Source: Bradyrhizobium amphicarpaeae (lineage in GTDB: Bacteria; Pseudomonadota; Alphaproteobacteria; Rhizobiales; Xanthobacteraceae). Taken from it: a stretch of DNA of 64,000 bases. Under the pieces are notes generated by a model. That model was not told where the DNA came from and ran no database searches. It saw nothing but the letters and a program-made list of their open reading frames with translations. How positions within the stretch are numbered: the first letter of the stretch is position 1; each line of letters starts with the position of its first letter. Below, piece after piece: positions 8,404 to 16,801 of this stretch. The stretch lies in assembly GCF_002266435.3 (NCBI RefSeq), contig NZ_CP029426.2, positions 2,386,001 to 2,450,000 of the forward strand, in the 5' to 3' direction. The position numbers and the translations under genes are program-made.

Positions 8404-9645
8404 ATGACGACCACACAGCTCTCGGCCGACATCGGGACAGCCAATCGCACCGGCCTTTATCTGGCCGTGCTGCAATTGGTGTTCACGCTGGGCTGGACCA
8501 CCTACGTCATCTATCTGCCGAAGCTTGCCGCCGAGGTCGGCATCGCGCCGTCCGCCGTCATCCTCATCCTGATGCTGGACCAGGCGATCTTCACCATCGC
8601 CGACACGGCGATGGGGATCGCCGCGGACAAGCTCGCGCCTTATGTCGGCAGGCTCGGCCTGTTCGTCGGGCTGGTGGCCGCGATCTCCTGCGGCGCGTTC
8701 GTCGCGATGCCCTTCGTTGCCGGGACCGGTGCTGCCGCGCAAGGCTGGCTCATCGCGCTGATCGTGGTCTGGTCGGCCACCTCGTCTGCGTTGCGCGCGC
8801 CGCCGCTGACCCTGCTCGGCAAGTATCGATCGAAGCCGCAGGTGCCGTTCCTCGCGGCGCTCGCGATGCTGGGCTACGGTGTCGCCGGCGCGGTCTCGCC
8901 CTATCTCGGCGTGGTGCTGCGGGATCACGATGCGCGGCTGCCGTTCGTGATCTCCGGCGTCGTGCTGCTGCTCACGGCGCTCGCGCTGTCGCGGATCGAG
9001 CATGACGCGGCGCGTGATACCTCGCCGCCGACGCCGGCCGAGGCGGCCAAGCCGCTGGGCTTCGTGCCGATCGTGTTCATCGTCGCGATGGTTGCGTTGG
9101 CGCTCGGCTATCAGTTGCACTTCGCCATGAACAGCGCGCCGTTCTACCTGCGCTTCGCCAAGCCCGGCGATTTGCAATGGCTGATGCCGGTGTTCTGGAT
9201 CGGATTCAACATCGCGATGTTTCCGGCGAGCCTCGTCGTCAAGCATCGCGGCGGCCTGATCGTGATGGGCGCGGCCGGATTGCTTGGTGCGGTCGCGATC
9301 GCCGCGGCGGAGCTTGCCGGCAACCTCAACACGCTGGTCGCCGCGCAGTTCCTCGCCGGAGCGGCGTGGGGCTGCATGCTGATGAGCGCGATCTCGGCTG
9401 CACTGGCCATCGGCTCGACCGGCGCGGAGGGCAAGGTCACGGGCCTCGTGTTCTCCGCGCTGGCGCTCGGCACCTTCGCGCGGATGGCGGCGGTCGCCGG
9501 TGGCCTGCAGAAGATCCCTGACTATGCGCCGCTATTGCACTGGGCTCCGGTCGCCTGCTGGTCGGTCGCAGGCGCAGGCCTGCTGGTGATCGCGGCTGCG
9601 CGGCTGCAGAGCGGTGCTCACATTAAGGCTTTGGGGGGTGGATGA
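8404..9645 (+). CDS. Major facilitator superfamily transporter
   Basis: Integral membrane protein of 413 residues with about 12 hydrophobic segments and a hydrophilic central linker (DAARDTSPPTPAEAAKP, near residue 205) between the two six-helix halves, as usual for MFS carriers. The substrate cannot be read from the sequence. A GGGGGAG ribosome binding site precedes ATG at 8404. The last 23 bases overlap tail-to-tail with the TPP-enzyme gene on the other strand. The carrier could serve the hpa pathway or be unrelated. Confidence 0.85.
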   Translation: MTTTQLSADIGTANRTGLYLAVLQLVFTLGWTTYVIYLPKLAAEVGIAPSAVILILMLDQAIFTIADTAMGIAADKLAPYVGRLGLFVGLVAAISCGAFVAMPFVAGTGAAAQGWLIALIVVWSATSSALRAPPLTLLGKYRSKPQVPFLAALAMLGYGVAGAVSPYLGVVLRDHDARLPFVISGVVLLLTALALSRIEHDAARDTSPPTPAEAAKPLGFVPIVFIVAMVALALGYQLHFAMNSAPFYLRFAKPGDLQWLMPVFWIGFNIAMFPASLVVKHRGGLIVMGAAGLLGAVAIAAAELAGNLNTLVAAQFLAGAAWGCMLMSAISAALAIGSTGAEGKVTGLVFSALALGTFARMAAVAGGLQKIPDYAPLLHWAPVACWSVAGAGLLVIAAARLQSGAHIKALGGG

Positions 9646-11251
9646 ACGCCCACGGGCTCACTTCGGAATCCCGCGTCACTTCCACCGAGATCAGATACGG
9701 CCCGGCATGGGCCAGCGCCTTCTCCATCGCCGCCTTGAACTGATCCGGCGCGGTCACGCGCGCCGCCGCAACGCCAAAGGATTCCGCGAGCTTGACGAAA
9801 TCGGGATTGACGAGGTCGGAGGCGACCACGCGGCCGTCGAAGCGTTCGCGCTGGTCGCGGCGGACGTTGCCGTAGGCGTTGTTGTTGAACACCAGCGTCA
9901 CCACGCCGATGTTGAACTGCACGGCGGTGGCAAGCTCCTGCACGCCGAACATGAAGCCGCCGTCGCCAGTGATGGCGACCACCGGCTTGTCGGGGTTGGC
10001 GACCTTGGCCCCGAGCGCGGTCGGGAAGCCCGAGCCGAGCGTGCCCTGATAGCCCGAGGTGATGAAGGTGCGCGGCTGGTAGACCGGGAAGCCGTACCAG
10101 GAGGCGAAGCCGAATTGCGATAGTTCATCGGTCACGATCGCGTTCGCCGGCAGCACCTCGCGCAGGATGTTGAGATAGGCCATCTGCGGCTGGATGCGCT
10201 GGATCTCGGCTTGCGCGGCCGCGGTGGCCTCGCGGATCTCGCCGCGGCGGCCGTGGCTCTTCGCATAGCCTGCCTTTTTCACGGCTGCGACGAGATCGGC
10301 GGTGCCGTCGCAGGCGTCGGCGACGATGGCGGTGTCGGCAGCGAGCCGGCGCATCTCGGCCGGATCGATGTCGATGCGAATGGACTTCAATCCGCTCGGT
10401 TGATAGGGCCAGCGGAAACCCGACGCCGGCAGTTCTGCACGGGTGCCGATGGCGATCATCAGATCGGTTGTCGGCCAGAGCTTGTAGGCGGCGGCCATGG
10501 TCAGCCCGAGCTCGTGCGCGTTGGAGACGATGCCGCGGCCGCTGCGGAAGGCGACCACGGGCGCATCGATCATCTCGGCGAGCTCGAGGATCTCCTCGCC
10601 GGCCTCCATCGCGCCGCTGCCGACGAAGATCATCGGTGCCTTGCTCGCCTTGATCAGCGCGGCGGCCTGCTTCACGAGATCCGGATCGGGTTGCGGCGCG
10701 GGCAGCGGCTCCAGCATCCGCGCAGCGGCGGTGTCCGCGCGCTGGGTGAAGACGTCCCAGGGCATCTCGACCGAGGCCGGACCACGCCGTCCCGACATCA
10801 TCTCCTGGAAGGCGCGCGCGACGGTGGTCGGTGCGTTGCCGGGATATTCGATCCGGTCGGCCCATTTCACATAGGTGCGCAAGGTCGCTAGCTGGTCCGG
10901 CATCTCGTGCAGATGGCCGCGGCCCTTGCCGAGGAATTGCGTCGGCACCTGGCCGGTGACGCACAGCACCGGCTCGTTGCAGCCGAACGCAGTGAGCAGC
11001 GCGGCGCTGGCATTGAGCACGCCGGGGCCGGGCACCACGCTGAACACGCCGGGCCTGCCGCTGGAGCGCGCATAGCCGAACGCCATGTAGCCGCAGGCCT
11101 GCTCGTGCCGGGCGCCGATCACCTTGAGCTGGGCCTGGTGAAAGGCGTCGAACAGGCCGTAGACCTGCGCGCCCGGCAGACCGAACACGGTGTCGACGCC
11201 GTGGGCGACCAGGCCGCTTACGATCGCTTCGCCGCCGGTGAGGGTGGTCAT
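9623..11251 (-). CDS. Thiamine-pyrophosphate-dependent enzyme, acetolactate synthase/decarboxylase-like
   Basis: TPP enzyme of 542 residues with the three-domain order of acetolactate synthase and benzoylformate decarboxylase. The PYR domain carries the activating Glu50 in GARHEQACGYMA. A middle Rossmann-like domain follows, then a PP domain with the GDGG...NN cofactor motif (GDGGFMFGVQE, later FNNNAYGN). Function within the family is uncertain: a 2-oxo-acid decarboxylase is as likely as a synthase. It is the last gene of the hpa operon, 19 bases after the FAH gene, which suggests it handles an oxo-acid from that route. It is not a standard hpa gene. Confidence 0.82.
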   Translation of the reverse strand: MTTLTGGEAIVSGLVAHGVDTVFGLPGAQVYGLFDAFHQAQLKVIGARHEQACGYMAFGYARSSGRPGVFSVVPGPGVLNASAALLTAFGCNEPVLCVTGQVPTQFLGKGRGHLHEMPDQLATLRTYVKWADRIEYPGNAPTTVARAFQEMMSGRRGPASVEMPWDVFTQRADTAAARMLEPLPAPQPDPDLVKQAAALIKASKAPMIFVGSGAMEAGEEILELAEMIDAPVVAFRSGRGIVSNAHELGLTMAAAYKLWPTTDLMIAIGTRAELPASGFRWPYQPSGLKSIRIDIDPAEMRRLAADTAIVADACDGTADLVAAVKKAGYAKSHGRRGEIREATAAAQAEIQRIQPQMAYLNILREVLPANAIVTDELSQFGFASWYGFPVYQPRTFITSGYQGTLGSGFPTALGAKVANPDKPVVAITGDGGFMFGVQELATAVQFNIGVVTLVFNNNAYGNVRRDQRERFDGRVVASDLVNPDFVKLAESFGVAAARVTAPDQFKAAMEKALAHAGPYLISVEVTRDSEVSPWAFIHPPKP

Positions 11252-11270
11252 TGCATCATTCCCATCTTGT

Positions 11271-12140
11271 TCAGGCTTCGTCGACGACGCCGTTGCGCAG
11301 CGTGCCGATGCCCTCGGCGGCGACCTCGACGACGTCGCCGGGCTTCAGGTACCGCGGCGGATCGAACCGGGCACCGGCGCCGGTCGGCGTGCCCGTGACG
11401 ATGATATCGCCGGGGACCAGCGTCGCGAAGGTGGAGATATAGCTGATGAGATACCGAAACGGAAACATCAGCCGGCTGGTGCGATCGTCCTGCCTGAGCT
11501 CGCCGTTGACATGCGTGGTCAGCCTGATGTCGGCGATCTGAGATTCCCTGACGTAAGGGACGAGCCAGGGGCCGAGGCTGCCGCTGGAATCAAAATTCTT
11601 GCCCTGGGTGACGTTGAATTTTGCATGACGCAGCCAGTCGCGCACCGAGCCTTCGTTGCACAGCGTCAGCGCGGCGATGTGGTCGAGCGCGCTGCTTTCG
11701 GGGATATGCCGGCCCGCCTTGCCGATCACCAGCACGATCTCGCCTTCATAGTCGAGCTGCGCGGACGCACGCGGGCGCACCAGCGGCGTGTCATGGCCGA
11801 CGAAGGATCGGGGCGAGCGCATGAACATGCTCGGGTATTTCGGCGCGTCCTGGCCGTCCTTATACTCGGCGTTACGATCAGGGTAGTTGACGCCGATGCA
11901 GATGATCTTCTCCGGCGCGGGCACCGGCGGCAGCCAGGTGATGTCATCGAGCGCGTGGTCCGGTGTGCGGCCGGCGGCTTCCTCGGCAAGGCTCACGAGC
12001 TTGCCGGCCGCGATGACTTCGCGCAGCGTCGGATAGTCCTTGGCGTAACGTGCGGAGAGATCGACGATGCCGCCCTCCAGGACGGCACCGTAATTGACGT
12101 CACCCTTGACGGAATAAGTGGCGAGGCGAGGGAGCTTCAT
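11271..12140 (-). CDS. Fumarylacetoacetate hydrolase-family protein, probable HpaG-type decarboxylase/isomerase
   Basis: FAH-fold protein of 289 residues. Metal ligands are visible as Glu132-x-Glu134 (DYEGEIVLVIG) and Asp168 (GSVRDWL), with Lys181 in GKNFDSSGSLGPW. In the homoprotocatechuate pathway the analogous step is decarboxylation of 5-oxopent-3-ene-1,2,5-tricarboxylate by HpaG. In E. coli HpaG is a tandem two-domain FAH protein, whereas this one has a single domain, so the assignment rests largely on operon position. It starts four bases after hpaD ends. Start ATG at 12140; the longer open frame would overlap hpaD and is rejected. Confidence 0.85.
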   Translation of the reverse strand: MKLPRLATYSVKGDVNYGAVLEGGIVDLSARYAKDYPTLREVIAAGKLVSLAEEAAGRTPDHALDDITWLPPVPAPEKIICIGVNYPDRNAEYKDGQDAPKYPSMFMRSPRSFVGHDTPLVRPRASAQLDYEGEIVLVIGKAGRHIPESSALDHIAALTLCNEGSVRDWLRHAKFNVTQGKNFDSSGSLGPWLVPYVRESQIADIRLTTHVNGELRQDDRTSRLMFPFRYLISYISTFATLVPGDIIVTGTPTGAGARFDPPRYLKPGDVVEVAAEGIGTLRNGVVDEA

Positions 12141-12144
12141 TGCA

Positions 12145-13128
12145 TCAATCCGCCACCAGCACGTCGGCCACGAATTTCGGCTCACGCACGGCCTGCCCTG
12201 AGAACGGCGAGCCCTGCTCGAACCAGGAGCGCGGCGCGGGTGCGCCCCACAGCGTCTGGCGGCGCGGATCGCGCAGCGACCAGCGTAGCGGCTCATGGTC
12301 GAGATCGCCGGTGAAATAGTCGCTGGTGTAGAGTTCGAGCCGGTGTCCGTCGGGATCGCGCACATAGAGGAAGAAGGCATTCGAGATCCCGTGGCGTCCC
12401 GGGCCGCGCTCGATGTTCTTCACGAAGCCTTGCGAGGCCATGACGTCGCAGAGATGGATGATGTTCATCGCCGTCGGCGTCCAATAGGCGAAATGGTGCA
12501 GGCGAGGGCCCTTGCCGTTGGTGATCGCGAAGTCGTGCACGTTGCCCTTGCGATGCATCCAGGCCGCGGCAATGCGTCCGTTCGGTCCATCCTCCTCGGC
12601 GTATTCGGTGAGGCGGAAGCCGAGCCGGGCGTAGAAATCGACGGTGTCCTGAACCTCGGCGGCGAAGACGTTAAAGTGATCAAGCCGCTGCGGATGGCAG
12701 CCCCTGTAGAGATCATAGCGGCGAAGAAGATGCGGCCGGCGGTCCATCGACGCATAGAGCTCGATCTGGAAGCCGAAGGGATCGGTGAACTGCAGGGTAC
12801 GGCCCTGGAACGGCTGGTCGACGAAAGCGTAGGCGAGGCCGTTCTCGGACAGGAACGCGGCGGCCTTGTCGAGATCCCCGTCGTTGCCGACCTTGAAGCC
12901 GAGCCGCGCGCAAGCGGGCACTGCGGCCTTCCGCAGCACCAGCGAGTGATGTTGATGTTCCTCGGCGGCACGCAGGTATACGATCTTGTCGTCGGCATCC
13001 TCGACATGCAGGCCGACAATGGTCTCGTAGAACTCCCGGCTCAGCTTCAGATCGGTCACGTCGAGCACGACGTGGCTGGAGCGGATGATGTTGAACGGCG
13101 GCTCGAAGATATGTTGCGGTACGGGCAT
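12145..13128 (-). CDS. hpaD: Homoprotocatechuate (3,4-dihydroxyphenylacetate) 2,3-dioxygenase
   Basis: Type I extradiol dioxygenase (VOC fold) of 327 residues that opens the ring of 3,4-dihydroxyphenylacetate to 5-carboxymethyl-2-hydroxymuconate semialdehyde. It has two glyoxalase-like modules; the C-terminal one holds the Fe/Mn ligands His151 (RLDHFNV), His211 or 212 (RLHHFAYW) and Glu265 (GHRLELY). Their spacing matches the known H155/H214/E267 set of homoprotocatechuate dioxygenase. ATG at 13128 has a GGGG-type ribosome binding site 6-10 bases upstream; in-frame starts further upstream fall in or beside the palindromic repeat and are rejected. Followed at once by the FAH gene. Confidence 0.9.
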   Translation of the reverse strand: MPVPQHIFEPPFNIIRSSHVVLDVTDLKLSREFYETIVGLHVEDADDKIVYLRAAEEHQHHSLVLRKAAVPACARLGFKVGNDGDLDKAAAFLSENGLAYAFVDQPFQGRTLQFTDPFGFQIELYASMDRRPHLLRRYDLYRGCHPQRLDHFNVFAAEVQDTVDFYARLGFRLTEYAEEDGPNGRIAAAWMHRKGNVHDFAITNGKGPRLHHFAYWTPTAMNIIHLCDVMASQGFVKNIERGPGRHGISNAFFLYVRDPDGHRLELYTSDYFTGDLDHEPLRWSLRDPRRQTLWGAPAPRSWFEQGSPFSGQAVREPKFVADVLVAD

Positions 13129-13153
13129 GTGCGTTTCCCCTTCTCTCGGCTTC

Positions 13154-13256
13154 GTCATTCCGGGGCGTGCGAAGCACGAACCCCGAATCCATTCATCCAC
13201 CAACTCTGCTGCTTGATGGATTCCGGGTTCGGCTCTTCGAGCCGCCCCGGAATGAC
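13154..13256. repeat. Palindromic intergenic repeat between hpaE and hpaD
   Basis: The outer arms are GTCATTCCGGGGC and GCCCCGGAATGAC-like; the inner arms are GAACCCCGAATCCA and TGGATTCCGGGTTC. It lies inside the hpa operon, between hpaE and hpaD, so its RNA hairpin would be part of the operon transcript and could affect the relative expression of the genes on each side. Confidence 0.85.
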
Positions 13257-13263
13257 ACGGCCG

Positions 13264-14802
13264 CTAAACTCCCAGTTTCTGGATCTTGTGCGTGCCCCGC
13301 GCCAGCGAGACGTGCTTGGTTTCCATGTAGAAGTCGAACGAGTAATCGCCGCCGTCGCGGCCGATGCCGGAGGCTTTCATGCCGCCGAACGGCGTCGGCA
13401 GATGGCGGACGTTCTCCGAGTTCAGCCAGATCATGCCGGCCTCAAGCGCGTCGGCGACGCGCAGCGCACGGCCGACATCGTTGGTCCAGACATAGCCGGT
13501 CAGGCCATAGCGGATGTCGTTGGCGATCGCGATGGCTTCAGCTTCATCCCTGAAGGGGAGCACCGTGAGGAACGGGCCGAACACCTCCTCCTGCGCCACC
13601 CGCATCTTGCCGTGCGCGCCGGTGACCAGGGTGGGCTCGACATAATGTCCGCCGCCCGGGCCGTCATGGGCCTTGCCGCCGACAGCGATGGTGGCGCCGT
13701 CCTGCCGCGCGACGTCGAAATAAGAGCAGACCTTGGCCAGATGCCGCTCGTGGATCAGCGGCCCGATCTCGGTGGCGGGATCGAGGGGATGGCCGACCTT
13801 CAGCGCCTTCACGCGCGCGGTAAGCTTTTCGATGAATTTGTCGGCGATGCTCTGCTGGATCAGGAGCCGGCTCGATGACGTGCAGCGCTCGCCGTTGAGC
13901 GAGTAGATCATGAACACGACGGCATCGAGCGCGCGGTCGAGGTCGGCATCGTCGAACACGATCACCGGATTCTTGCCGCCGAGCTCGAAATGCACGCGCT
14001 TCAAGCTCGGCGCGCCCTGCACCATGATTGCCGAGCCCGTCGCGCTCTCGCCGACGAAGCCGATCGCCTTGATCGCGGGATGCTCGGTCAGCGCCTTGCC
14101 GGCCTCTTCACCGAAACCGTGGACGGTGTTGAGCACGCCGTCGGGAACGCCGGCCTGCTTGACGAGCTTGCCGAGCATGTCCGCGGTGACCGGCGACCAT
14201 TCGGCCGGCTTGTGCACGACGGTGCAGCCGGCCGCCAGCGCAGGGGCGATCTTCCAGGTCGAGAGCATGAACGGCGTGTTCCAAGGCGTGATCACGCCGA
14301 CCGGGCCGATCGGCACGCGCGTCGAGATGTTCCAGTGCTCGTCGCTCGGCGTGTTGAGGCCGTCGCGCGCCTCCGCGCATTTGTCGGCGAAGAAGCGGAA
14401 ATTCTCGGCGGCGCGGATCGCGGCCTTGGCCATGAAGCGATAGGCCTGGCCGGTGTCGATGCATTCGAGCACCGCGATGTCGTCGGCATTGTCCTCGATC
14501 GCGTCGGCCACGCGATGCAGCAGCTTCTTCCGCATCGCCGGGCCCATGTCGCGCCAGGACTTGAAGGCGAGCGCCGCGGCCGTTGCGGCGCGGTCGATAT
14601 CCTCGGCAGTGCCGCGCGCGACGTTCGCGAGCGTCGTTCCGTCGACCGGAGATTTCGTCTCGAACGTCTCGCCGGAGATCGAGGCAACGGTCTTGCCGTC
14701 GATCATGTGTCCGATGCCGTCGGCGTGCAGCTTCTTCAGCAGCGGCGCGACGCGGTCGCGGTTGGCCTGGAACACGTCGGCTTTCGGGCTGGGCTTATCC
14801 AT
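13264..14802 (-). CDS. hpaE: 5-carboxymethyl-2-hydroxymuconate semialdehyde dehydrogenase
   Basis: NAD-dependent aldehyde dehydrogenase of 512 residues, second step of the homoprotocatechuate meta pathway. Catalytic Cys307 (NGERCTSSS), general-base Glu273 (FELGGKNP) and oxyanion Asn175 (TPWNTPF) are present. The C-terminal stretch NVRHLPTPFGGMKASGIGRDGG is typical of the HpaE subgroup. It overlaps the end of hpaF by eight bases, showing translational coupling. The product goes to HpaF. The 135-base gap downstream to hpaD is filled by a palindromic repeat. Confidence 0.92.
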   Translation of the reverse strand: MDKPSPKADVFQANRDRVAPLLKKLHADGIGHMIDGKTVASISGETFETKSPVDGTTLANVARGTAEDIDRAATAAALAFKSWRDMGPAMRKKLLHRVADAIEDNADDIAVLECIDTGQAYRFMAKAAIRAAENFRFFADKCAEARDGLNTPSDEHWNISTRVPIGPVGVITPWNTPFMLSTWKIAPALAAGCTVVHKPAEWSPVTADMLGKLVKQAGVPDGVLNTVHGFGEEAGKALTEHPAIKAIGFVGESATGSAIMVQGAPSLKRVHFELGGKNPVIVFDDADLDRALDAVVFMIYSLNGERCTSSSRLLIQQSIADKFIEKLTARVKALKVGHPLDPATEIGPLIHERHLAKVCSYFDVARQDGATIAVGGKAHDGPGGGHYVEPTLVTGAHGKMRVAQEEVFGPFLTVLPFRDEAEAIAIANDIRYGLTGYVWTNDVGRALRVADALEAGMIWLNSENVRHLPTPFGGMKASGIGRDGGDYSFDFYMETKHVSLARGTHKIQKLGV

Positions 14803-15193
14803 GGGCGGCTTCCACTTTCAGGGCGTCGTGGATGTTGTTGCGCTTCCAGCTGGTGTCCTTGTCGTTGATCTGCATGTCGAACGACAACGCGAACTTGCTG
14901 GCGGCGAAGACGGGGTCGAGATGGCGGGAGAGCGCCTGGAAGACGTGCTCGCCGGCCTTTTGGCGGGTAGGAAGGTCGCGGCCTTCGCCGATGCGCAGCA
15001 CCATGTCGAGGAAGCCGTAGTCGTTGCGCGCATCGGCGACCGCATAATGCTCGCAGCGAATGGCGCGCACGCGGATGCCGCCGAGCGGGAAGATGCCGGT
15101 CTCGACCGCTGCCTTGCGAACGACCTCGCACACCAGCTGCATATCGAGACGGCTGTCGAGATTGGCCGAATATTCGATGGTGAAATGCGGCAT
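14795..15193 (-). CDS. hpaF: 5-carboxymethyl-2-hydroxymuconate isomerase
   Basis: Tautomerase-superfamily isomerase of 132 residues. It begins MPHFTIEYSAN; after removal of Met, Pro1 is the catalytic base. It closely resembles the E. coli enzyme along its whole length (TGIFPLGGIRVRA, a D-Y-x-F block, a C-terminal KRNNIHDALK like KQNNVHALFK). It interconverts the product of HpaE for the next decarboxylation. It lies 33 bases after hpaH and overlaps hpaE by eight bases. Confidence 0.92.
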   Translation of the reverse strand: MPHFTIEYSANLDSRLDMQLVCEVVRKAAVETGIFPLGGIRVRAIRCEHYAVADARNDYGFLDMVLRIGEGRDLPTRQKAGEHVFQALSRHLDPVFAASKFALSFDMQINDKDTSWKRNNIHDALKVEAAHG

Positions 15194-15226
15194 CGCGGTT
15201 TCACTCCCTGAATCGTCTTGTTGTTC

Positions 15227-16033
15227 TCAAGCGAAGTAGCAGCTCACCGAGCCGTAGGCGCCATAGTCGGCTTGAATTGTGTCGCCCTTGCGGGTCTCGA
15301 TCGGGCGGATGAAGGAGCCCGCGAGCACCACTTGCCCCGGCTCGAGCGCAAGGTCGAGCGGCGCGATCTTGTTGGCGAGCCAGGCCACGGCGGTCGCCGG
15401 GTGATTGAGCACGCCGGCGGCAAGGCCGGTCTCTTCGAGTTGGCCGTTTCGAAAGCACAGTGCGCCGATCCAGCGCAAATCTGCGTCCAACGGCCGGATC
15501 GGCCGTCCGCCGAGCACGATGCCGGCATTCGCCGCATTGTCGGCGATGGTATCGAAGATCTTGCGCGTTGCCTTGGTCCTGGGATCGACGCGCTCGATCC
15601 GCGTGTCCAAAATCTCCAGTGCCGGCACCACGAAGTCGGTGGCGTTGAGCACGTCGAACAGCGTGCAGCCGGGGCCTGCGAGCCGCTTGCTCATGACGAA
15701 GGCGAGCTCGGCCTCGACCCGCGTGGCGATGAAGCGCCCGGTCGGGATGATCCCGCCGTCGGTGAAGAACATGTCGTCGAGCAGCACGCCGGAATCCGGC
15801 TCGTCGATGTCGAGCGCGCTTTGCATCGCCTTCGAGGTCAGGCCGATCTTGTGCCCCTTGACGATGCGCCCCTCGGCGATCTTGACGTCGACCCAGGCCT
15901 TCTGAATCGCGTAGGCATCAGCGATGGTGATGCCGGGGAAATCCTGCGACAGCTGCCGGATCTGCACGCGGGTCTTCTCCGCCTGGTGCAGACGGCTCGC
16001 GCAAGCTTGGATATCGTCGTTGGAAAGCGCCAT
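15227..16033 (-). CDS. hpaH: 2-oxo-hept-3-ene-1,7-dioate hydratase
   Basis: Hydratase of 268 residues in the MhpD/HpaH/4-oxalocrotonate-decarboxylase family, adding water to 2-oxohept-3-enedioate before the aldol cleavage. Recognisable blocks are DAYAIQKAWVDVKIAEGRIVKGHKIGLTSKAMQ (residues about 35-68), the metal-binding EAELAFVMSK and the terminal GSFIRPIETRKGD region. First gene of the minus-strand hpa operon; its promoter and operator lie just upstream (16065-16092). An ATTTGT/ACAAAT inverted pair overlaps the start region. Confidence 0.92.
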   Translation of the reverse strand: MALSNDDIQACASRLHQAEKTRVQIRQLSQDFPGITIADAYAIQKAWVDVKIAEGRIVKGHKIGLTSKAMQSALDIDEPDSGVLLDDMFFTDGGIIPTGRFIATRVEAELAFVMSKRLAGPGCTLFDVLNATDFVVPALEILDTRIERVDPRTKATRKIFDTIADNAANAGIVLGGRPIRPLDADLRWIGALCFRNGQLEETGLAAGVLNHPATAVAWLANKIAPLDLALEPGQVVLAGSFIRPIETRKGDTIQADYGAYGSVSCYFA

Positions 16034-16064
16034 TTGTGATCTTACAAATTGGGGTGCCGGGAGA

Positions 16065-16092
16065 TACTTAACATGTTAAGTGAATGCGTCAA
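16065..16092 (-). promoter_or_regulatory. hpaH promoter with embedded HpaR (MarR-type) operator
   Basis: Reading the minus strand, a TTGACG -35 box (16092-16087) is followed after 16 bases by TAAGTA (16070-16065). A perfect 16-base palindrome, ACTTAACATGTTAAGT (16066-16081), fills the spacer and covers the -10 box. That is the ideal place for a MarR repressor to block RNA polymerase. The predicted leader to the hpaH ATG is about 25 bases. HpaR encoded next door is the obvious ligand-responsive repressor. The binding itself is inferred. Confidence 0.65.
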
Positions 16093-16144
16093 ACACATTT
16101 CCGGCTTGCTGCACTGCAAACGTTTTGCGGCTTGAAAGGGCGTC

Positions 16145-16687
16145 ATGGTGAAGAGACCGGCTGATTCAGCCAACGGAAGCGCGCCGGCCGCAGGACCTGT
16201 CCCAAGGCCTGCCGCAAGACAGGTACCGATGCGCGATTTCTCGCGTTCCCTGCCGATGTCGCTGCTGCGGGCCCGCGAAGCGGTGATGCGGCAATTTCGC
16301 CCCTCGCTGCGCGAGCACGGCTTGACCGAGCAGCAATGGCGCATCCTGCGTGCACTGGCGGCGATCGACGCGGTCGAAGTCACGGAACTCGCGCGCACGG
16401 CGTTCCTGCTCGGGCCGAGCCTTTCGCGCATCCTGCGCGATCTCGAGGCGCGCAACCTGATCGAGCGCAAGACGGCCAAGGCGGACCAGCGCCGCAGCAT
16501 GGTCTCGATCTCGAAGGAGGGCGTGAAGCTGATGGCCTCGGTGGCGCCGACATCGGAGGCGATCTATGCCGAGATCACGCGACGCTTCGGCGCACGCAGG
16601 CTCGCGGAGTTGCAGGAGATGCTCGGCGCGCTCGAATTGAGTCTTGCCGAGCTTGGCAGCGCGGATGATACAATCGCGGAGGGATGA
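16145..16687 (+). CDS. hpaR: HpaR, MarR-family regulator of homoprotocatechuate degradation
   Basis: MarR-type winged-helix repressor of up to 180 residues, divergent from hpaH. The part from LPMSLLRAREAVMRQFRP onward matches enterobacterial HpaR (LLQAREAAMSYFRP, HNLTEQQWRIVR), including the wing KADQRRSMVSIS. HpaR represses the hpa operon until homoprotocatechuate or hydroxyphenylacetate is present. ATG at 16145 adds a Pro/Ala-rich 28-residue tail. The in-frame ATG at 16229, with AGG six bases upstream, gives a protein nearer the usual length, so the start is uncertain. Confidence 0.9.
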   Translation: MVKRPADSANGSAPAAGPVPRPAARQVPMRDFSRSLPMSLLRAREAVMRQFRPSLREHGLTEQQWRILRALAAIDAVEVTELARTAFLLGPSLSRILRDLEARNLIERKTAKADQRRSMVSISKEGVKLMASVAPTSEAIYAEITRRFGARRLAELQEMLGALELSLAELGSADDTIAEG

Positions 16688-16801
16688 ACCCAGATATGCG
16701 TACGTGCGTGGCGAGAGCCATGGACATTCACGGTTTTTTTCGCTCAAAGTGCAGCCCGACCCGATCCGCGGCGAGTAGAGCAACAGGGAAGGAAAGACAA
16801 C

